64,000 nt of DNA from a beta proteobacterium AAP51 (GTDB lineage Bacteria > Pseudomonadota > Gammaproteobacteria > Burkholderiales > Burkholderiaceae_C), in NCBI GenBank assembly GCA_001295905.1, contig LJHT01000032.1, forward strand, positions 1-64,000. The letters run 5' to 3'. Below, piece after piece: positions 32,501 to 40,851 of the stretch. The position numbers and the translations under genes were made by a program. Below the pieces are notes generated by a model. That model did no database searches. It was not told where the DNA came from and saw nothing but the letters and a program-made list of their open reading frames with translations. Numbering within the stretch: the stretch's first letter is position 1; the number at the start of each line of letters is the position of its first letter.

Positions 32501-33125
32501 CGCCGCTGCGCAGCGCCGCGCCCGTGGCCACCGTGATGGCGCCGCTGCCCAGGTTGCCGGCGGCCAGCGCGTTCACGCGCCCTTGTGCGATGGTGAAGTC
32601 GCCCGTCAGCGCCAGGTTGTTGCCGGCCAGGGAAAGATCGCCCGCGCCGGTCTTGCTGAAAGCCACGTTGCCCGACAGCGGCGCGTTCACCACCAGCGTG
32701 CCGGCCGCGCCCACGAAGAGCTCGGCGTTGGTGCCCGACAGCGTGATCAGCTGCCCGGCGATGGTGCCCACGCCGCCCTGGCCGCCATTGTCGAAGGCGC
32801 GGATGCGGTTCAGGCGGAAGCCCGCCGCCAGGTCGTTGCTGGCCAGCACGAAGGAATTGGGGAAGAGCAGGCCGGTGTCGTCGCCCTGTTGCGGTACCAG
32901 GCTGCCGGCCCAGTTCAAGGGGTTGGCCCACGAGGTGGGTGCCAGCAGGTTGTTGCCGACCCAGGTGTAGTTGATGGCCTGCGCAGGCTGCAGCAGCGGC
33001 AGCAGCAGTGCGGCCAGGGCGGCCGAGCGCATGGCGCTGGGACGCAGGAGCCGGGCCGTTGGACGGACAGCTTGACGGGCAGTTTGACGGGTCGTTTGTG
33101 GGGCCATTTGAGGGGCTAGACGCAT
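29574..33125 (-). CDS. Large beta-strand-repeat PEP-CTERM surface protein
   Basis: 1183 residues. A long Arg/Thr-rich N-region and signal peptide (cleaved near LLQPAQA) are followed by INYTWVGNNLLAPTSWANPL, the typical opening of autotransporter-strand proteins. About 1000 residues of Gly/Ala/Thr/Asn beta-helix-like repeats follow (FSKTGAGDLSLAGNNLALTG and FSKSGAGRQVFAGSV are autotransporter-associated strand units; many VNGGxLxxxxxxxG turns). The C-terminal sorting tag is AVPEPATWMAMLMGVAVLL-ARRR. There is no translocator barrel, so export is by Sec plus exosortase. Start chosen at an ATG 9 nt after GGAGG. Divergent from a LuxR-type regulator that may control it. Likely role in biofilm or sheath matrix (inference). 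Confidence 0.88.
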   Translation of the reverse strand: MRLAPQMAPQTTRQTARQAVRPTARLLRPSAMRSAALAALLLPLLQPAQAINYTWVGNNLLAPTSWANPLNWAGSLVPQQGDDTGLLFPNSFVLASNDLAAGFRLNRIRAFDNGGQGGVGTIAGQLITLSGTNAELFVGAAGTLVVNAPLSGNVAFSKTGAGDLSLAGNNLALTGDFTIAQGRVNALAAGNLGSGAITVATGAALRSGGSQFIGGISGGGSWQADGFTSLAVASGERSFSGAITGSSAFSKSGAGRQVFAGSVTSGGPVTVGGGELALAGAAARWNGATSLAVANAATARVSGGAQWVVNGGVTLGGGSALVSTGALAVDAGSRFTSAGATMGETAADRGSASVQAGGRWTNSAALVMGQGGSGRLDVAGVGASATALAATLGVLPGSTGTLALDQGGSFAAGLTLTVGSAGQGTVNVNGGGLLSSVTGIIGQSVGGNGVVALSGAGSTWSNTGAITVGQQGQGRLSLNNAQGSVAGNMVLGLDALGQGTLQLDNSASWGVGGSFVVGQRGTGAAVVNGGALLTTQGAVVGLQGGAGEVNLSTAGRWQNNGTLVIGSASQGWLFLASGATVNTGSTTVGLSPLPGNTQFTGSVLADAATLNVNGELRLADAGSARMDLTGGTQLQSTTAVLAERAGSLARVLVAGTSPAPTRWTNTQGFVVGKAGTAELTLSGAAQLSTGAASIGLPGGSGRVVMDNNGPDLPSWLVNGTLDIGAGGSGSIEVRDGTLRSGSATIGSLPVGSSSTSGSVTVNSPQAAWFIDGNLGIGGSDPGRIGGLLIVNNGGLVRSTGTATLQANSVVSLGSGGTFSARNLAFADGARLNWTGGTLEITGQQGVTLGSTPYFGRVFALSGDQVLAVTNELRVGTGTLVLNDSATVRAGLLSLQGGQVVGNSIYEPSGGTNVQGFGLLGVATLRGGADTRITAEGGTLSVGNPNLADGFSTEGIISVGADARLVLMSAATVTLGRSSTLDTRGTLQTFQGARLQPGHLLQAPTGGTVLGRFTNNGIVGGGAGPGQALVFNDDVDGSGRYVNQVLFRQTFAPGAGTLMHRMDFTETGRLLLTGLGTASLTAAPVRVTETALLGGTLSLQLDGSFMVPEQGATLRLIDWASFSGSFASFTVGGLDPSWVAQLDYGSDALRLNISAVPEPATWMAMLMGVAVLLARRRLGAGRPA

Positions 33126-33193
33126 GATGGAAGACCTCCTTCGCCGCCAACCTTGACGACGCCAAAACTCTAGGCAGCAGGCCCTTTGCCCAC

Positions 33194-33210
33194 CATCCGA
33201 CGGACGGATG
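33194..33210. promoter_or_regulatory. Inverted repeat CATCCG-N5-CGGATG
   Basis: A 6-bp dyad in the 181-nt divergent gap between the PEP-CTERM giant and the LuxR-type regulator; the core CCGACGGACGG is itself partly symmetric. Position and symmetry fit a binding site for the dimeric LuxR-type regulator encoded next to it. Inference only. Confidence 0.4.
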
Positions 33211-33306
33211 CAGGGGGGCATCCATACGGAGTCCCTGGAACTCGGGGGTTGGTCGCGGCACACTCTCGGCGTGGCCCACCCGCCTTTCGGGCCGCCCCTG
33301 CCAGCC

Positions 33307-33942
33307 ATGGACAAACAGCCGCTGCACCTGTTGATCGTTGACGACCACGCCGTGGTGCGCGTGGGTCTGGCCGTGCTGTTGCGCGGCCTGCGCGAGGGTT
33401 GCGAAGTCACCGAAGCCGGTGACCTGGCTGCAGCCCAGGCGGCGCTGCTGGCGCGCCCCGACATCGCGCTGGTGGTGCTGGACGTGCACCTGCCCGGCAA
33501 GGCGCCGCTGGAGGCGCTGCACACGCTGCGCCGCAGCCACCCGCTGCTGCCGGTGGCCCTGCTGTCGGCCGACACCGATGCCGAGCTGGCCGCCCGCGCG
33601 CTGCGCGAAGGCGCCGCCGGCTGGGTGCCCAAGGCTGCCGATGCGCGGGTGCTCACGGCGGCCATCGAGCTCATCCTCTCGGGCGGCTGTTATGTGCCGC
33701 CCTTCCTGCTGCAGCCGGCTTCGGCGCCGCGGGCCGAAGCCCTGACCGAGCGGCAGCTGGAAGTGCTGGGTGAGCTGGTGCGTGGCCGCAGCAACAAGGA
33801 GATCGCACGCACGCTGGGCATGGCCGAGCCCACGGTGAAAGGCCACCTGGTCACCATCTTCCGCGTGCTGCGCGTGCGCAACCGTGCCGAGGCCGTGGGC
33901 GTCGGCCAGGGCGTGCTGCGCCGCTCACTGCTGCCGCTCTGA
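33307..33942 (+). CDS. NarL/LuxR-family response regulator
   Basis: 211 residues. The receiver (1-120) has VDDH at 11-14, phospho-acceptor D59 (VVLDVHLPG), LLSAD and the conserved lysine in WVPKAAD. The LuxR-type HTH (about 145-205) contains LTERQLEVLGELVRGRSNKEIA and EPTVKGHLVTIFRVLRV. It activates or represses promoters when phosphorylated. The convergent hybrid kinase overlaps its 3' end by 18 nt and is the natural partner. Start ATG 33307 rather than an upstream in-frame ATG because the receiver begins immediately after MDKQPLHLL. Confidence 0.93.
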   Translation: MDKQPLHLLIVDDHAVVRVGLAVLLRGLREGCEVTEAGDLAAAQAALLARPDIALVVLDVHLPGKAPLEALHTLRRSHPLLPVALLSADTDAELAARALREGAAGWVPKAADARVLTAAIELILSGGCYVPPFLLQPASAPRAEALTERQLEVLGELVRGRSNKEIARTLGMAEPTVKGHLVTIFRVLRVRNRAEAVGVGQGVLRRSLLPL

Positions 33943-35697
33943 AGCCTCTTCCTGCACCGCCCCCGGCCGGGCCGCGCTGAGCCAGGCGCGCAGCGCCGCC
34001 GCGGGCAGCGGCTTGCGCGCAGCGGTGATGCCCTGGACGGCCAGCGTCTCGGGGGCCATGGGCAGGGTTTCGCCGCTCAGCAACAGCGCCGGCAGGTCGC
34101 GGCCGGCGGCCGCACGCAGCGCGGCGATGGCCGCCAGGCCGTCGCCTTCGGCCAGCCGCCAGTCGCTGATCAGCAGCGCCAGCCCGCGCGCGCCGTGGTC
34201 CTGCTGCGCCAGCTGCGCCAGCAAGGGCTGCACGGCTTCATCCGCCCACACCTGGCAGCCCCAGGCCGAGAGCAGCGACACCGTGGCCACGCGCACGGCC
34301 TCGTCGTCTTCCACCAGCGCCAGCTGCAGCCCCTGCAGCGGCGGCGCGAAGGCCGGCATTGCCGGGCGGCCGGTGTTCGCCTGCGGTGCGGCCAGGGGCA
34401 CGGTGATGCTGAAGCAGCTGCCGCGGCCGGGCCGGCTGCGCAGCTGCACCGGGTGGCGCAGGATGCGCGACAGCCGCGCCACGATGGCCAGGCCCAGGCC
34501 ATGGCCGCGCTGGCGGTCGCGGCCCGGGTTCTGCAGCTGCACGAATTCATCGAAGATGCGGCGCTGGTGCTCGGGCGCGATGCCCGGGCCGGTGTCCCAC
34601 ACCGCGATGCGCACCGCCTCACTCTGCCGCCGCGCTGCCAGCAGCACGCCACCCGCGGCGGTGTGCGTGAGCGCGTTGGACAGCAGGTTGCGCAGCATGC
34701 GCTCGAGCTGGGCCTCGTCGCTGTGCACCCACAGCGGCGTGGGGCGCAGGCGCCACTGCAGCCCGCGGTCTTCGGCCAGCACGGCGAATTCCGGCGCCAG
34801 GCGGTCGAACAGCGCCTGCAGCGCCAGCGGCCGCGGCTGCGGCACGAGGTTGCCGCTGTCCAGCCGCGAGATGTCGAGCAGCGTCTCCACCAGGCTGTCC
34901 AGCGCCTGGGCCATGCCCTGCATCTGGGCCGCGGTGGCGGCGGCGCGCCGGCCTTGCAGCTCGGTCTCGGCCTGCGCCGCCAGCAGGCCTAGCGCGTGCA
35001 CGGGCTGGCGCAGGTCGTGGCTGGCGGCGGCCAGGAAGCGGGCCTGGGCGTCGCGCGCGGCCTGCGTTTCGGCCAGCAGCGCTTCGCGTTCGAAGCGCAT
35101 GGCGTGGCTTTCCTGCAGCAGCCGCGTGTGGCGCAGCAGCAGCGAGGTGGCCAGCGCCGCGCCGGCCAGGGCCAGCGCGCCGTCGTAGAAGCCCGCCCAG
35201 CTGCCGGTGCCGATGAACAGCGCCGCCAGCGTGGAAGCCAGGGGCAGCAGCAGCGCCAGGAAGGCCAGCGGCAGCGGCGCCATCACGTTGATGCTGGCCA
35301 CACCCGTGATGCAGGCCAGCATGGCCGCGTACATCTGGCTGGCGGGTTCGTCGTGGCGGAAGGCCATCACCAGCGCCGCAGACCACAGCACGCCAGTGGC
35401 CGCCGCCCCGGCCACCGCGCGCTGGCGCCAGGCGCGGGCCTGGCGGGCCAGCGCAGCCTCGTCCAGCTTCTGCACGCGCTGGCGCCAGCGCCAGCGCAGC
35501 ACCACCACCGCCACGAAGGCAGCGGCCCAGGCGGCCAGCCAGGGCTCGGCCACACGGCCGCTGGCATAACCCACGTGCACCACGATCAGGAGCAGCGCCG
35601 CCGCCAGGCTGACCCCGCTTTGCGCGTAGAACAGGCGCAGCATGGCCTGCTGCGTGCGTTCGTCAGCAGGCTCGGGTAGGCGGAGCGGCCAGCGCAT
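33925..35697 (-). CDS. Membrane hybrid histidine kinase (HDLRQP type) with C-terminal receiver
   Basis: 590 residues. About six hydrophobic segments (20-190) form an integral sensor without a large periplasmic loop. A coiled linker (ESHAMRFEREALLAETQAAR) leads to HisKA with H227 in AAASHDLRQPVHALG, then the ATPase domain (NLLSNALTHT, WDTGPGIAPEH, GHGLGLAI) and a receiver (ALVEDDEAVR, acceptor Asp in LLISDWRLAEGDG, lysine in ARKPLP). This architecture is common in betaproteobacteria and is usually paired with a LuxR-type regulator, as here on the opposite strand. The signal is unknown. Confidence 0.92.
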   Translation of the reverse strand: MRWPLRLPEPADERTQQAMLRLFYAQSGVSLAAALLLIVVHVGYASGRVAEPWLAAWAAAFVAVVVLRWRWRQRVQKLDEAALARQARAWRQRAVAGAAATGVLWSAALVMAFRHDEPASQMYAAMLACITGVASINVMAPLPLAFLALLLPLASTLAALFIGTGSWAGFYDGALALAGAALATSLLLRHTRLLQESHAMRFEREALLAETQAARDAQARFLAAASHDLRQPVHALGLLAAQAETELQGRRAAATAAQMQGMAQALDSLVETLLDISRLDSGNLVPQPRPLALQALFDRLAPEFAVLAEDRGLQWRLRPTPLWVHSDEAQLERMLRNLLSNALTHTAAGGVLLAARRQSEAVRIAVWDTGPGIAPEHQRRIFDEFVQLQNPGRDRQRGHGLGLAIVARLSRILRHPVQLRSRPGRGSCFSITVPLAAPQANTGRPAMPAFAPPLQGLQLALVEDDEAVRVATVSLLSAWGCQVWADEAVQPLLAQLAQQDHGARGLALLISDWRLAEGDGLAAIAALRAAAGRDLPALLLSGETLPMAPETLAVQGITAARKPLPAAALRAWLSAARPGAVQEEASERQQ

Positions 35698-35902
35698 GGC
35701 GCGGAATGATGCGCGCCTGCCGGCGCTGGCGCTCCCCCTCCGAACGGATGCGGGGTGGGGGGTCCTTTGGTTGGGGTGGGGTCTGCGGACCGCTGCTGAA
35801 GCCCCCCCTGGATGCGCAGCCGCTGCCCATTACCTGCGCGTTAGCCTGCGCTGCCGTCCAGAACACCAGAGAGCCGGACCCGCCGGCCACGAGGGGGTAT
35901 CC

Positions 35903-37237
35903 ATGAATGACCTGAACCGCCTGGTAAGCCAGGGGCAGTGGCTCGTGAGCCATGCACTCATGCACCGCGTCGCGCTTGCCGACGCCGTGCGCGCAACGCT
36001 CAGCCAGGCCGACGCCGATGCGTTGGCCCGCCAGCCCGCGGCGCTGGAGGCTTTCCTCGCCGCCTTCGCCCAGGCCGCTCAGGCCATCGGCACCCCGGCG
36101 GCAGAAATCGCTGCGCTGGCTGCGCGCAACGCGCGCCTGCAGCCCCTGGTCCGAGATGCCCGCACGCTGCTGAACTTCGCCGCGGCCAACGCGCGCAAGG
36201 TGGATGAAGAAACCCGCAACACCCTCGTCGAAGTGGAGGCCGCGGTGGAGTCGGGCATGGCCACGCCCGCGCAGGAGCAGGCTTTCCTCAAGGCCTATGA
36301 GGAGCTCACCACGGCCTTGGCGCCCATCACCGTGGAAACGCTGGATGCCTCGACAACGAAGCTGCCGGGCCTGGTCGACTTCTGGAAGCGCCGAGGCCCG
36401 GTGCAGGACCCTGCGCCGCGCCCGGTTTGGACCCTTGGGCGGTTCATCAACGCCACCATCTTCATCCTGGTGCTGGCTGGCACGGGGGTGACGCTGGCCT
36501 ACTACGCAGTGGGGGCCAGTGCGCTGACCAAGTACCGCGAACTGCAGGAAAGCGCGGCGCGGCTGAAGCTGAAGGAGGCCGATGCCGAGCGCGACCTGCT
36601 GCTGCGCGAGGCCGCGCTGGAACAGCTGCGACAGAAGGCCACCACCAGCCCCGCCGGAGCCGACACGGGCCCGTTGGAGCAAGCCGTTTCGGCGCGTGCC
36701 AAGAGCAAGGCCGAGTTCGTGGCCGTGCAAGACCAGCGCGTGGCGGTGAAGGCCGAACTGGAAGCCATTCCCCAGCGGCTGGGGCGCTGGGCGCAGCAGC
36801 CTTGCAGCAGCCAAAACTTCCTCTTCAAGGCAGCGCTGTGTGCCGAAGTGGACGCGCCCCGGCCTACGGACATCGCCAGCAGCTCGCTGGCCGGCGTGGA
36901 GGCCGCACGCACGGTGGTGGCGCGCATGAGCGAGGTCTACCTGCCGCTGCTGCTGGGCTTCCTGGGCGCCCACGCCTACATCCTGCGCCGCATGAGCCGG
37001 CAGATTGCCGAGAAGACCTTCGCCAAGGGCTCGTCGTTCAACCACATCGTCCGCACCGGCCTGGGGGCGCTGGCCGGGTTGGCATCGACCTGGCTGCTCA
37101 CGCCCGACAGCGTCGGAGGTGCCTCGCTGCAAGGCCTGCCCACCTACGCACTGGCCTTCGTGGCCGGCTATGGCATCGAGCTGGTGTTTGCCTTCATGGA
37201 CCGCATCATCACGGCCTTCACGCAGCCGACGAAGTAA
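35903..37237 (+). CDS. Hypothetical membrane protein with coiled coil
   Basis: 444 residues, not assigned to a family. N-terminal cytoplasmic helices (ALARQPAALEAFLAAFAQAA), a TM helix near 185-205 (FINATIFILVLAGTGVTLAYY), a predicted coiled coil (about 213-255: YRELQESAARLKLKEADAER then LLREAALEQLRQKA), a two-cysteine segment (CSSQNFLFKAALC), and C-terminal helices (YLPLLLGFLGAHAYIL, LGALAGLASTWLLT, YALAFVAGYGIELVFAFM). The layout of coiled coil between membrane segments suggests a scaffold. It lies alone between a kinase and a convergent CoA-transferase. Confidence 0.78.
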   Translation: MNDLNRLVSQGQWLVSHALMHRVALADAVRATLSQADADALARQPAALEAFLAAFAQAAQAIGTPAAEIAALAARNARLQPLVRDARTLLNFAAANARKVDEETRNTLVEVEAAVESGMATPAQEQAFLKAYEELTTALAPITVETLDASTTKLPGLVDFWKRRGPVQDPAPRPVWTLGRFINATIFILVLAGTGVTLAYYAVGASALTKYRELQESAARLKLKEADAERDLLLREAALEQLRQKATTSPAGADTGPLEQAVSARAKSKAEFVAVQDQRVAVKAELEAIPQRLGRWAQQPCSSQNFLFKAALCAEVDAPRPTDIASSSLAGVEAARTVVARMSEVYLPLLLGFLGAHAYILRRMSRQIAEKTFAKGSSFNHIVRTGLGALAGLASTWLLTPDSVGGASLQGLPTYALAFVAGYGIELVFAFMDRIITAFTQPTK

Positions 37238-37261
37238 ATGGCAGCTGCCGCCCGGGCACCC

Positions 37262-38713
37262 TCAGGGCCAGCGGGGCGGGTGCGAACCCGGCGGCATCGA
37301 AGGCCGGCGCCAGTGTGCGGGCGTGGCCGAGAAACACGCCGGGTGGCGCAGCACCTGCAGGCGGCCGAAGCCGCTGTCCACCGTTTCCAGGTAGGGCTCC
37401 ACAGGCGGACGCTGGGCTGGCAGCCCGGGCATATCGCCAAACCGCCCCAACGGGCCCAACGGGCCCAACGGCCCCAACCGGCCCAGCTGGCGCAGCCACA
37501 GGCCCACGCCGGCCAGCGACAGCTGCACATGCCAGCTGCCACCTTCCCGCGCCTGGCGCAGCAGCGCGGCCTGGGTGCCGAAGGCCAGCAGGTAGCCGGC
37601 GGCGTAGTCCAGCATCTGCAGCGGCAGCGGGCGGGGTTCTTCGCTGCCCCAGGCCTGGGCTTCGGCGAGGTTGAAGCCGGTGGCCGTCTGCACCAGGGAA
37701 TCGAAGCCGCGCCGGCCCGCCCAGGGCCCGGTGGGGCCATAGGCCGAGAGGCTCACCGCCACGATGCCGGGCGCCAGCGCCGCCACCTCGTGGGGCCCGA
37801 AGCCGCGCGCCGCCAGCGCGCCGGGCCGGTAGCCCTGCAGGAAGACATGGGCCTCGCGCAGCAGCGCCGCCAGCGCCTGGCGGCCGGGCGCTTCGTCCAG
37901 GTCGAGATGGGCGCTGAGCTTGCCGCGGCTGGTGTCGGCGATGGCGTCGATGTTGGGCAGCCGCGGTGAGTTCACCAGCAGCACGTCGGCGCCATAGGCC
38001 GCCAGGGTGCGCCCGGCCACCGGCCCGGCGAGGATGCGCGTGAGCTCCAGCACACGAAGCCCGTCCAGCGGCAGCCCGCCTTCGCGCCATGGTGCCCAGG
38101 CCCGGGGCGGGGCGTCGGCTATGCGTTCGATGGCCAGCAGCGGCTGCGCACGCAGCGCTTCGGCCTGGGGGTGGGCGTCCCACTCGGCAAAGGAACGCGC
38201 GGCGGCCACCACCAGGCCGGCGGCTGCGGCGGCGTCTTCGAAATCTTGCGCGCGCCAGCCGGCCAGCGCCTGCGCCACCGCGGCGCGTTCGGTGTCAGGC
38301 CCTGTGGGCAGGCCCAGCAGGCGCAGCGCGCCGTCGCGGTGGTGGGCGAAGTTCGCATGCACGCGCACCCAGCCGTCGGCGCAGCGGTAGGCGCCCGAAC
38401 GCTTGTCCCACAGGTGCAGCGCCTGCCCGTTCACCGTGAACCAGGCCATGCTGTCCAGCACCGCGTGCGCGGCTTCCACGCGCACCTGCTGCACCGGGCC
38501 GCCGCGGGTCTGGCCGATGGCCACCGCAGCCAGCGCCGCCGCACTCAGGCTGGCCTGCGCTGCCGTGGTGATGTTGAAGGACGAGGGCAGCACGGGCGCG
38601 GCGGCCGGCAGCTCGGCCTGGGCCAGGGTGGCTTCTGGCAGGCCGGCGGCCCGCCAGAGGTCTTGCAGGGCCCGGGCGGCCTGCACGGCCGGGGGCGTGT
38701 CGTGCGTGTTCAT
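37262..38713 (-). CDS. CoA-transferase family III (CaiB/BaiF) protein
   Basis: 483 residues. Two family III segments: an N-terminal part (LDSMAWFTVNGQALHLWDKR) and the catalytic-type core LPLDGLRVLELTRILAGPVAGRTLAAYGADVLLVN, with GKLSAHLDLDE and the GY(R)PG-like LQGYRPGALAARGFGP. A pair of half-domains on one chain is a known variant. These enzymes move CoA between acyl-CoA and a free acid; the substrate is unknown. A 9-nt repeat array encodes the Leu-Gly-Pro run (RLGPLGPLGPLGRFG) near residue 410, a possible length-variable loop. ATG 38713 was chosen over a GTG 48 nt upstream. Confidence 0.88.
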   Translation of the reverse strand: MNTHDTPPAVQAARALQDLWRAAGLPEATLAQAELPAAAPVLPSSFNITTAAQASLSAAALAAVAIGQTRGGPVQQVRVEAAHAVLDSMAWFTVNGQALHLWDKRSGAYRCADGWVRVHANFAHHRDGALRLLGLPTGPDTERAAVAQALAGWRAQDFEDAAAAAGLVVAAARSFAEWDAHPQAEALRAQPLLAIERIADAPPRAWAPWREGGLPLDGLRVLELTRILAGPVAGRTLAAYGADVLLVNSPRLPNIDAIADTSRGKLSAHLDLDEAPGRQALAALLREAHVFLQGYRPGALAARGFGPHEVAALAPGIVAVSLSAYGPTGPWAGRRGFDSLVQTATGFNLAEAQAWGSEEPRPLPLQMLDYAAGYLLAFGTQAALLRQAREGGSWHVQLSLAGVGLWLRQLGRLGPLGPLGPLGRFGDMPGLPAQRPPVEPYLETVDSGFGRLQVLRHPACFSATPAHWRRPSMPPGSHPPRWP

Positions 38714-38757
38714 CCCGTCAGGGGAAAGAGGCACCCGAAGACCCCGGTGCCCCGCCG

Positions 38758-39837
38758 TCAAGCGCTGCGGACCGCAACGCCCCCGGCCTGGCGGCGCCGC
38801 GCCAGCCCCACCACCACGGCCAGGCCGCAGGCCATCAGCGCCCAGGTGCCGGGTTCGGGCACGGGCAGCACGGCGGCGCTGAGCCAGCCGCCGTTCACGC
38901 TGCCCAGCACCAGCGTGAAGTTGCTGTTGTTGGCGGCACCGGCGGGGTCGATGGTGCCCAGGCCGCGGGCGGGGTTGGCGCCGCCTGATTCGCTGATGAG
39001 GTAGAGGCCGTTGCCCAGCTCGGCCACGCCACGCACGCCCAGGCCGGGCGTGCCTGCCCAGCTGCTGACGAGCCCGCCGCTGGTGTTGAACTCATACAGC
39101 CCGAAGCTGCCCAGCGGCTGCGAGCCGTTGGCTGCCGACAGCACATGGCCGTTGGCGCGCACGAACATCTGCTGCGGGATGTTGTTGAAGGCCGCCGTGA
39201 AGGCCCCTGCGTGAGTGCCGTCGGTGTTGTAGAGCTGCAGCGCGCGCGAAGTGCCGTCGGACACCAGCAGCTGCCCGTTGTAGCTGACCACGTCCCAAGG
39301 CGAATTGCCGATGGTGCCGCCGCCGGCCACCGTGCTGAACGAGCCGAGGATGTTGCCGGCGGTGTCGATGCGCACCACCGAGGCGCCGGGTGCGCCGTTG
39401 TCGGTGCCTGCGTTCACCGCGTAGACCACGCCATCGATGAAACGCAGCCCGCGCACGTTGCTCAGGCCGCCACCGGCCACGTTGCCGCCGATGCGGCCGA
39501 CGAAGCCGCCGCTGAGGTCGAAGCGGTAGATGGCGTTGACGTTCGGGCTCTGGTCGCTGACCCAGACTTCCTGCCCCACCTGGATGGCGGCGCGCGGGGT
39601 CTGGAAGTCGAAGGGGCTGCCGGCGCCGATGTCGACGATGAAGTTGGGGTTCAGCACCGCGCCCGTCTGGGCGTCGAGCGTCATCACGCGGTTGCGGCCG
39701 GTGTCCACGGCCAGCAGCACGTTCTGCTGCGGCACGGGCTGCGCATGGGCTGCCATTGGCGCCATCGGCACTAACGGCACCAGGGCCGCGCCCAGCCAGG
39801 CCAGCGTGGCCAGCAGGTTCTTCATCGTCAGCTTCAA
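38758..39837 (-). CDS. PEP-CTERM protein with beta-propeller-like (NHL/YncE-type) body
   Basis: About 359 residues. Signal peptide (LGAALVPLVPMAPMAAHAQP), then repeated strand-rich units (NVLLAVDTGRNRVMTLDAQTG; GLRFIDGVVYAVNAGTDNG; GQLLVSDGTSRALQLYN; GNGLYLISESGGANP) typical of propeller proteins, ending in PVPEPGTWALMACGLAVVVG and an Arg cluster. The TTG at 39837 follows AGGAG by 8 nt and is taken as start; ATG 39825 has no ribosome site. It would be sorted to the cell surface by an exosortase. Divergent from another PEP-CTERM gene 167 nt away. Confidence 0.87.
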   Translation of the reverse strand: MKLTMKNLLATLAWLGAALVPLVPMAPMAAHAQPVPQQNVLLAVDTGRNRVMTLDAQTGAVLNPNFIVDIGAGSPFDFQTPRAAIQVGQEVWVSDQSPNVNAIYRFDLSGGFVGRIGGNVAGGGLSNVRGLRFIDGVVYAVNAGTDNGAPGASVVRIDTAGNILGSFSTVAGGGTIGNSPWDVVSYNGQLLVSDGTSRALQLYNTDGTHAGAFTAAFNNIPQQMFVRANGHVLSAANGSQPLGSFGLYEFNTSGGLVSSWAGTPGLGVRGVAELGNGLYLISESGGANPARGLGTIDPAGAANNSNFTLVLGSVNGGWLSAAVLPVPEPGTWALMACGLAVVVGLARRRQAGGVAVRSA

Positions 39838-40004
39838 GGCAGGCTCCTGCGGAAAAGGGTGTGCCCAGGATGGTAGGTCCGGCCGCGCCGTGCGTCGCCC
39901 GGGCATCCCCCTGTGGAGGGGGCGCCGGCCGGCGCGCAGTTTCTGGGACGCTTTTGCAACGCCCGGGCGGCGAACCTGCAGGCCCCACCTCACCAGGAGC
40001 TTCC

Positions 40005-40718
40005 ATGACCAGCCTGCGCACTTCCCTGTACACGGCCTTGCTCGGCTTCAGCCTCGGCGCCATGCCCTGGCTGGCCAGCGCTAACACCCTGCAGATCAGC
40101 GCCACCGCCCGCTCCGCTGCGGCCCAGCCCATCACGGTGCCGGGCAGCCAGCACCTGGTGAATGGCGACTACACCATCTTCTCGAACCCCGACTGGCCGA
40201 ACAACTTCTACCTCACCGGCGACGGCATCGACGAGACCACGCGCTGGTCCTTCGACTTCACCAACGATCCCGGTTATGCCGCCTTCCTGGCCAACGGCAC
40301 CGTCACCGAAGCCACCTACACGATCACGCTGAACACGAAGTACTTCTTCGACGGCGTGGGCCCGCCCGGGGCCATCACCTACCCCAGCGAAGGTGGCAAC
40401 GGCCTCTTCCCGCTGTGGAACCTGAGCGGCCAGATGACGGGCGTGGGCGGCCAGTGGTCGCGCGCCACCTTCACCACCCAACTCGTCAGCCAGCAGGGCA
40501 TGAACGGCACGGAGCTCTTCGGCTGGCTGGCCAGCCATGGCGGCCTGTTCCCGATGGTCTTCGCCGACGACGCGGTGGTGGTGGAAAGCCGGCTCACGCT
40601 GATGGCCCAGCCGGTGCCCGAGCCCGGTGCCGTGGCCTTGCTGCTGGCCGGGCTGGCGGGTGTGGCCGGCGTGGTGAGGCGGCGCGGTGCGGCAGCTACT
40701 GCCGAGCGCCTGAACTGA
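40005..40718 (+). CDS. PEP-CTERM sorting-domain protein
   Basis: 237 residues. Signal peptide (ending LASAN), a beta-rich body without recognised family (RWSFDFTNDPGYAAFLANGT, TEATYTITLNTKYFFDGVG) and the tag PVPEPGAVALLLAGLAGVAG-VVRRR. The ATG follows CCAGGAGC. It likely shares regulation with the divergent propeller-type PEP-CTERM gene, since both promoters must fit in 167 nt. Confidence 0.87.
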   Translation: MTSLRTSLYTALLGFSLGAMPWLASANTLQISATARSAAAQPITVPGSQHLVNGDYTIFSNPDWPNNFYLTGDGIDETTRWSFDFTNDPGYAAFLANGTVTEATYTITLNTKYFFDGVGPPGAITYPSEGGNGLFPLWNLSGQMTGVGGQWSRATFTTQLVSQQGMNGTELFGWLASHGGLFPMVFADDAVVVESRLTLMAQPVPEPGAVALLLAGLAGVAGVVRRRGAAATAERLN

Positions 40719-40851
40719 AGGGCGCCACCTTCGGTCGACGGCACGCCCCCCTAGGGTGGAGGCATTTCCACCCGCTCTCCGCATTACCCCCAAGGCGGGT
40801 GTGGTGGAGAGCGGGAAGACTTCGCCTCCATCCACAACGAGGAGGAAACGA

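Noticed and set aside
30574-32970. Long plus-strand open frame opposite the strand-repeat PEP-CTERM gene
   Set aside because: Pro/Ser/Thr-rich composition with no motif; the minus-strand protein has a signal, repeats and sorting tail.
37442-37490. Tandem 9-bp repeat as a regulatory array
   Set aside because: It lies in frame inside the CoA-transferase and encodes a Leu-Gly-Pro loop; treated as a coding repeat.
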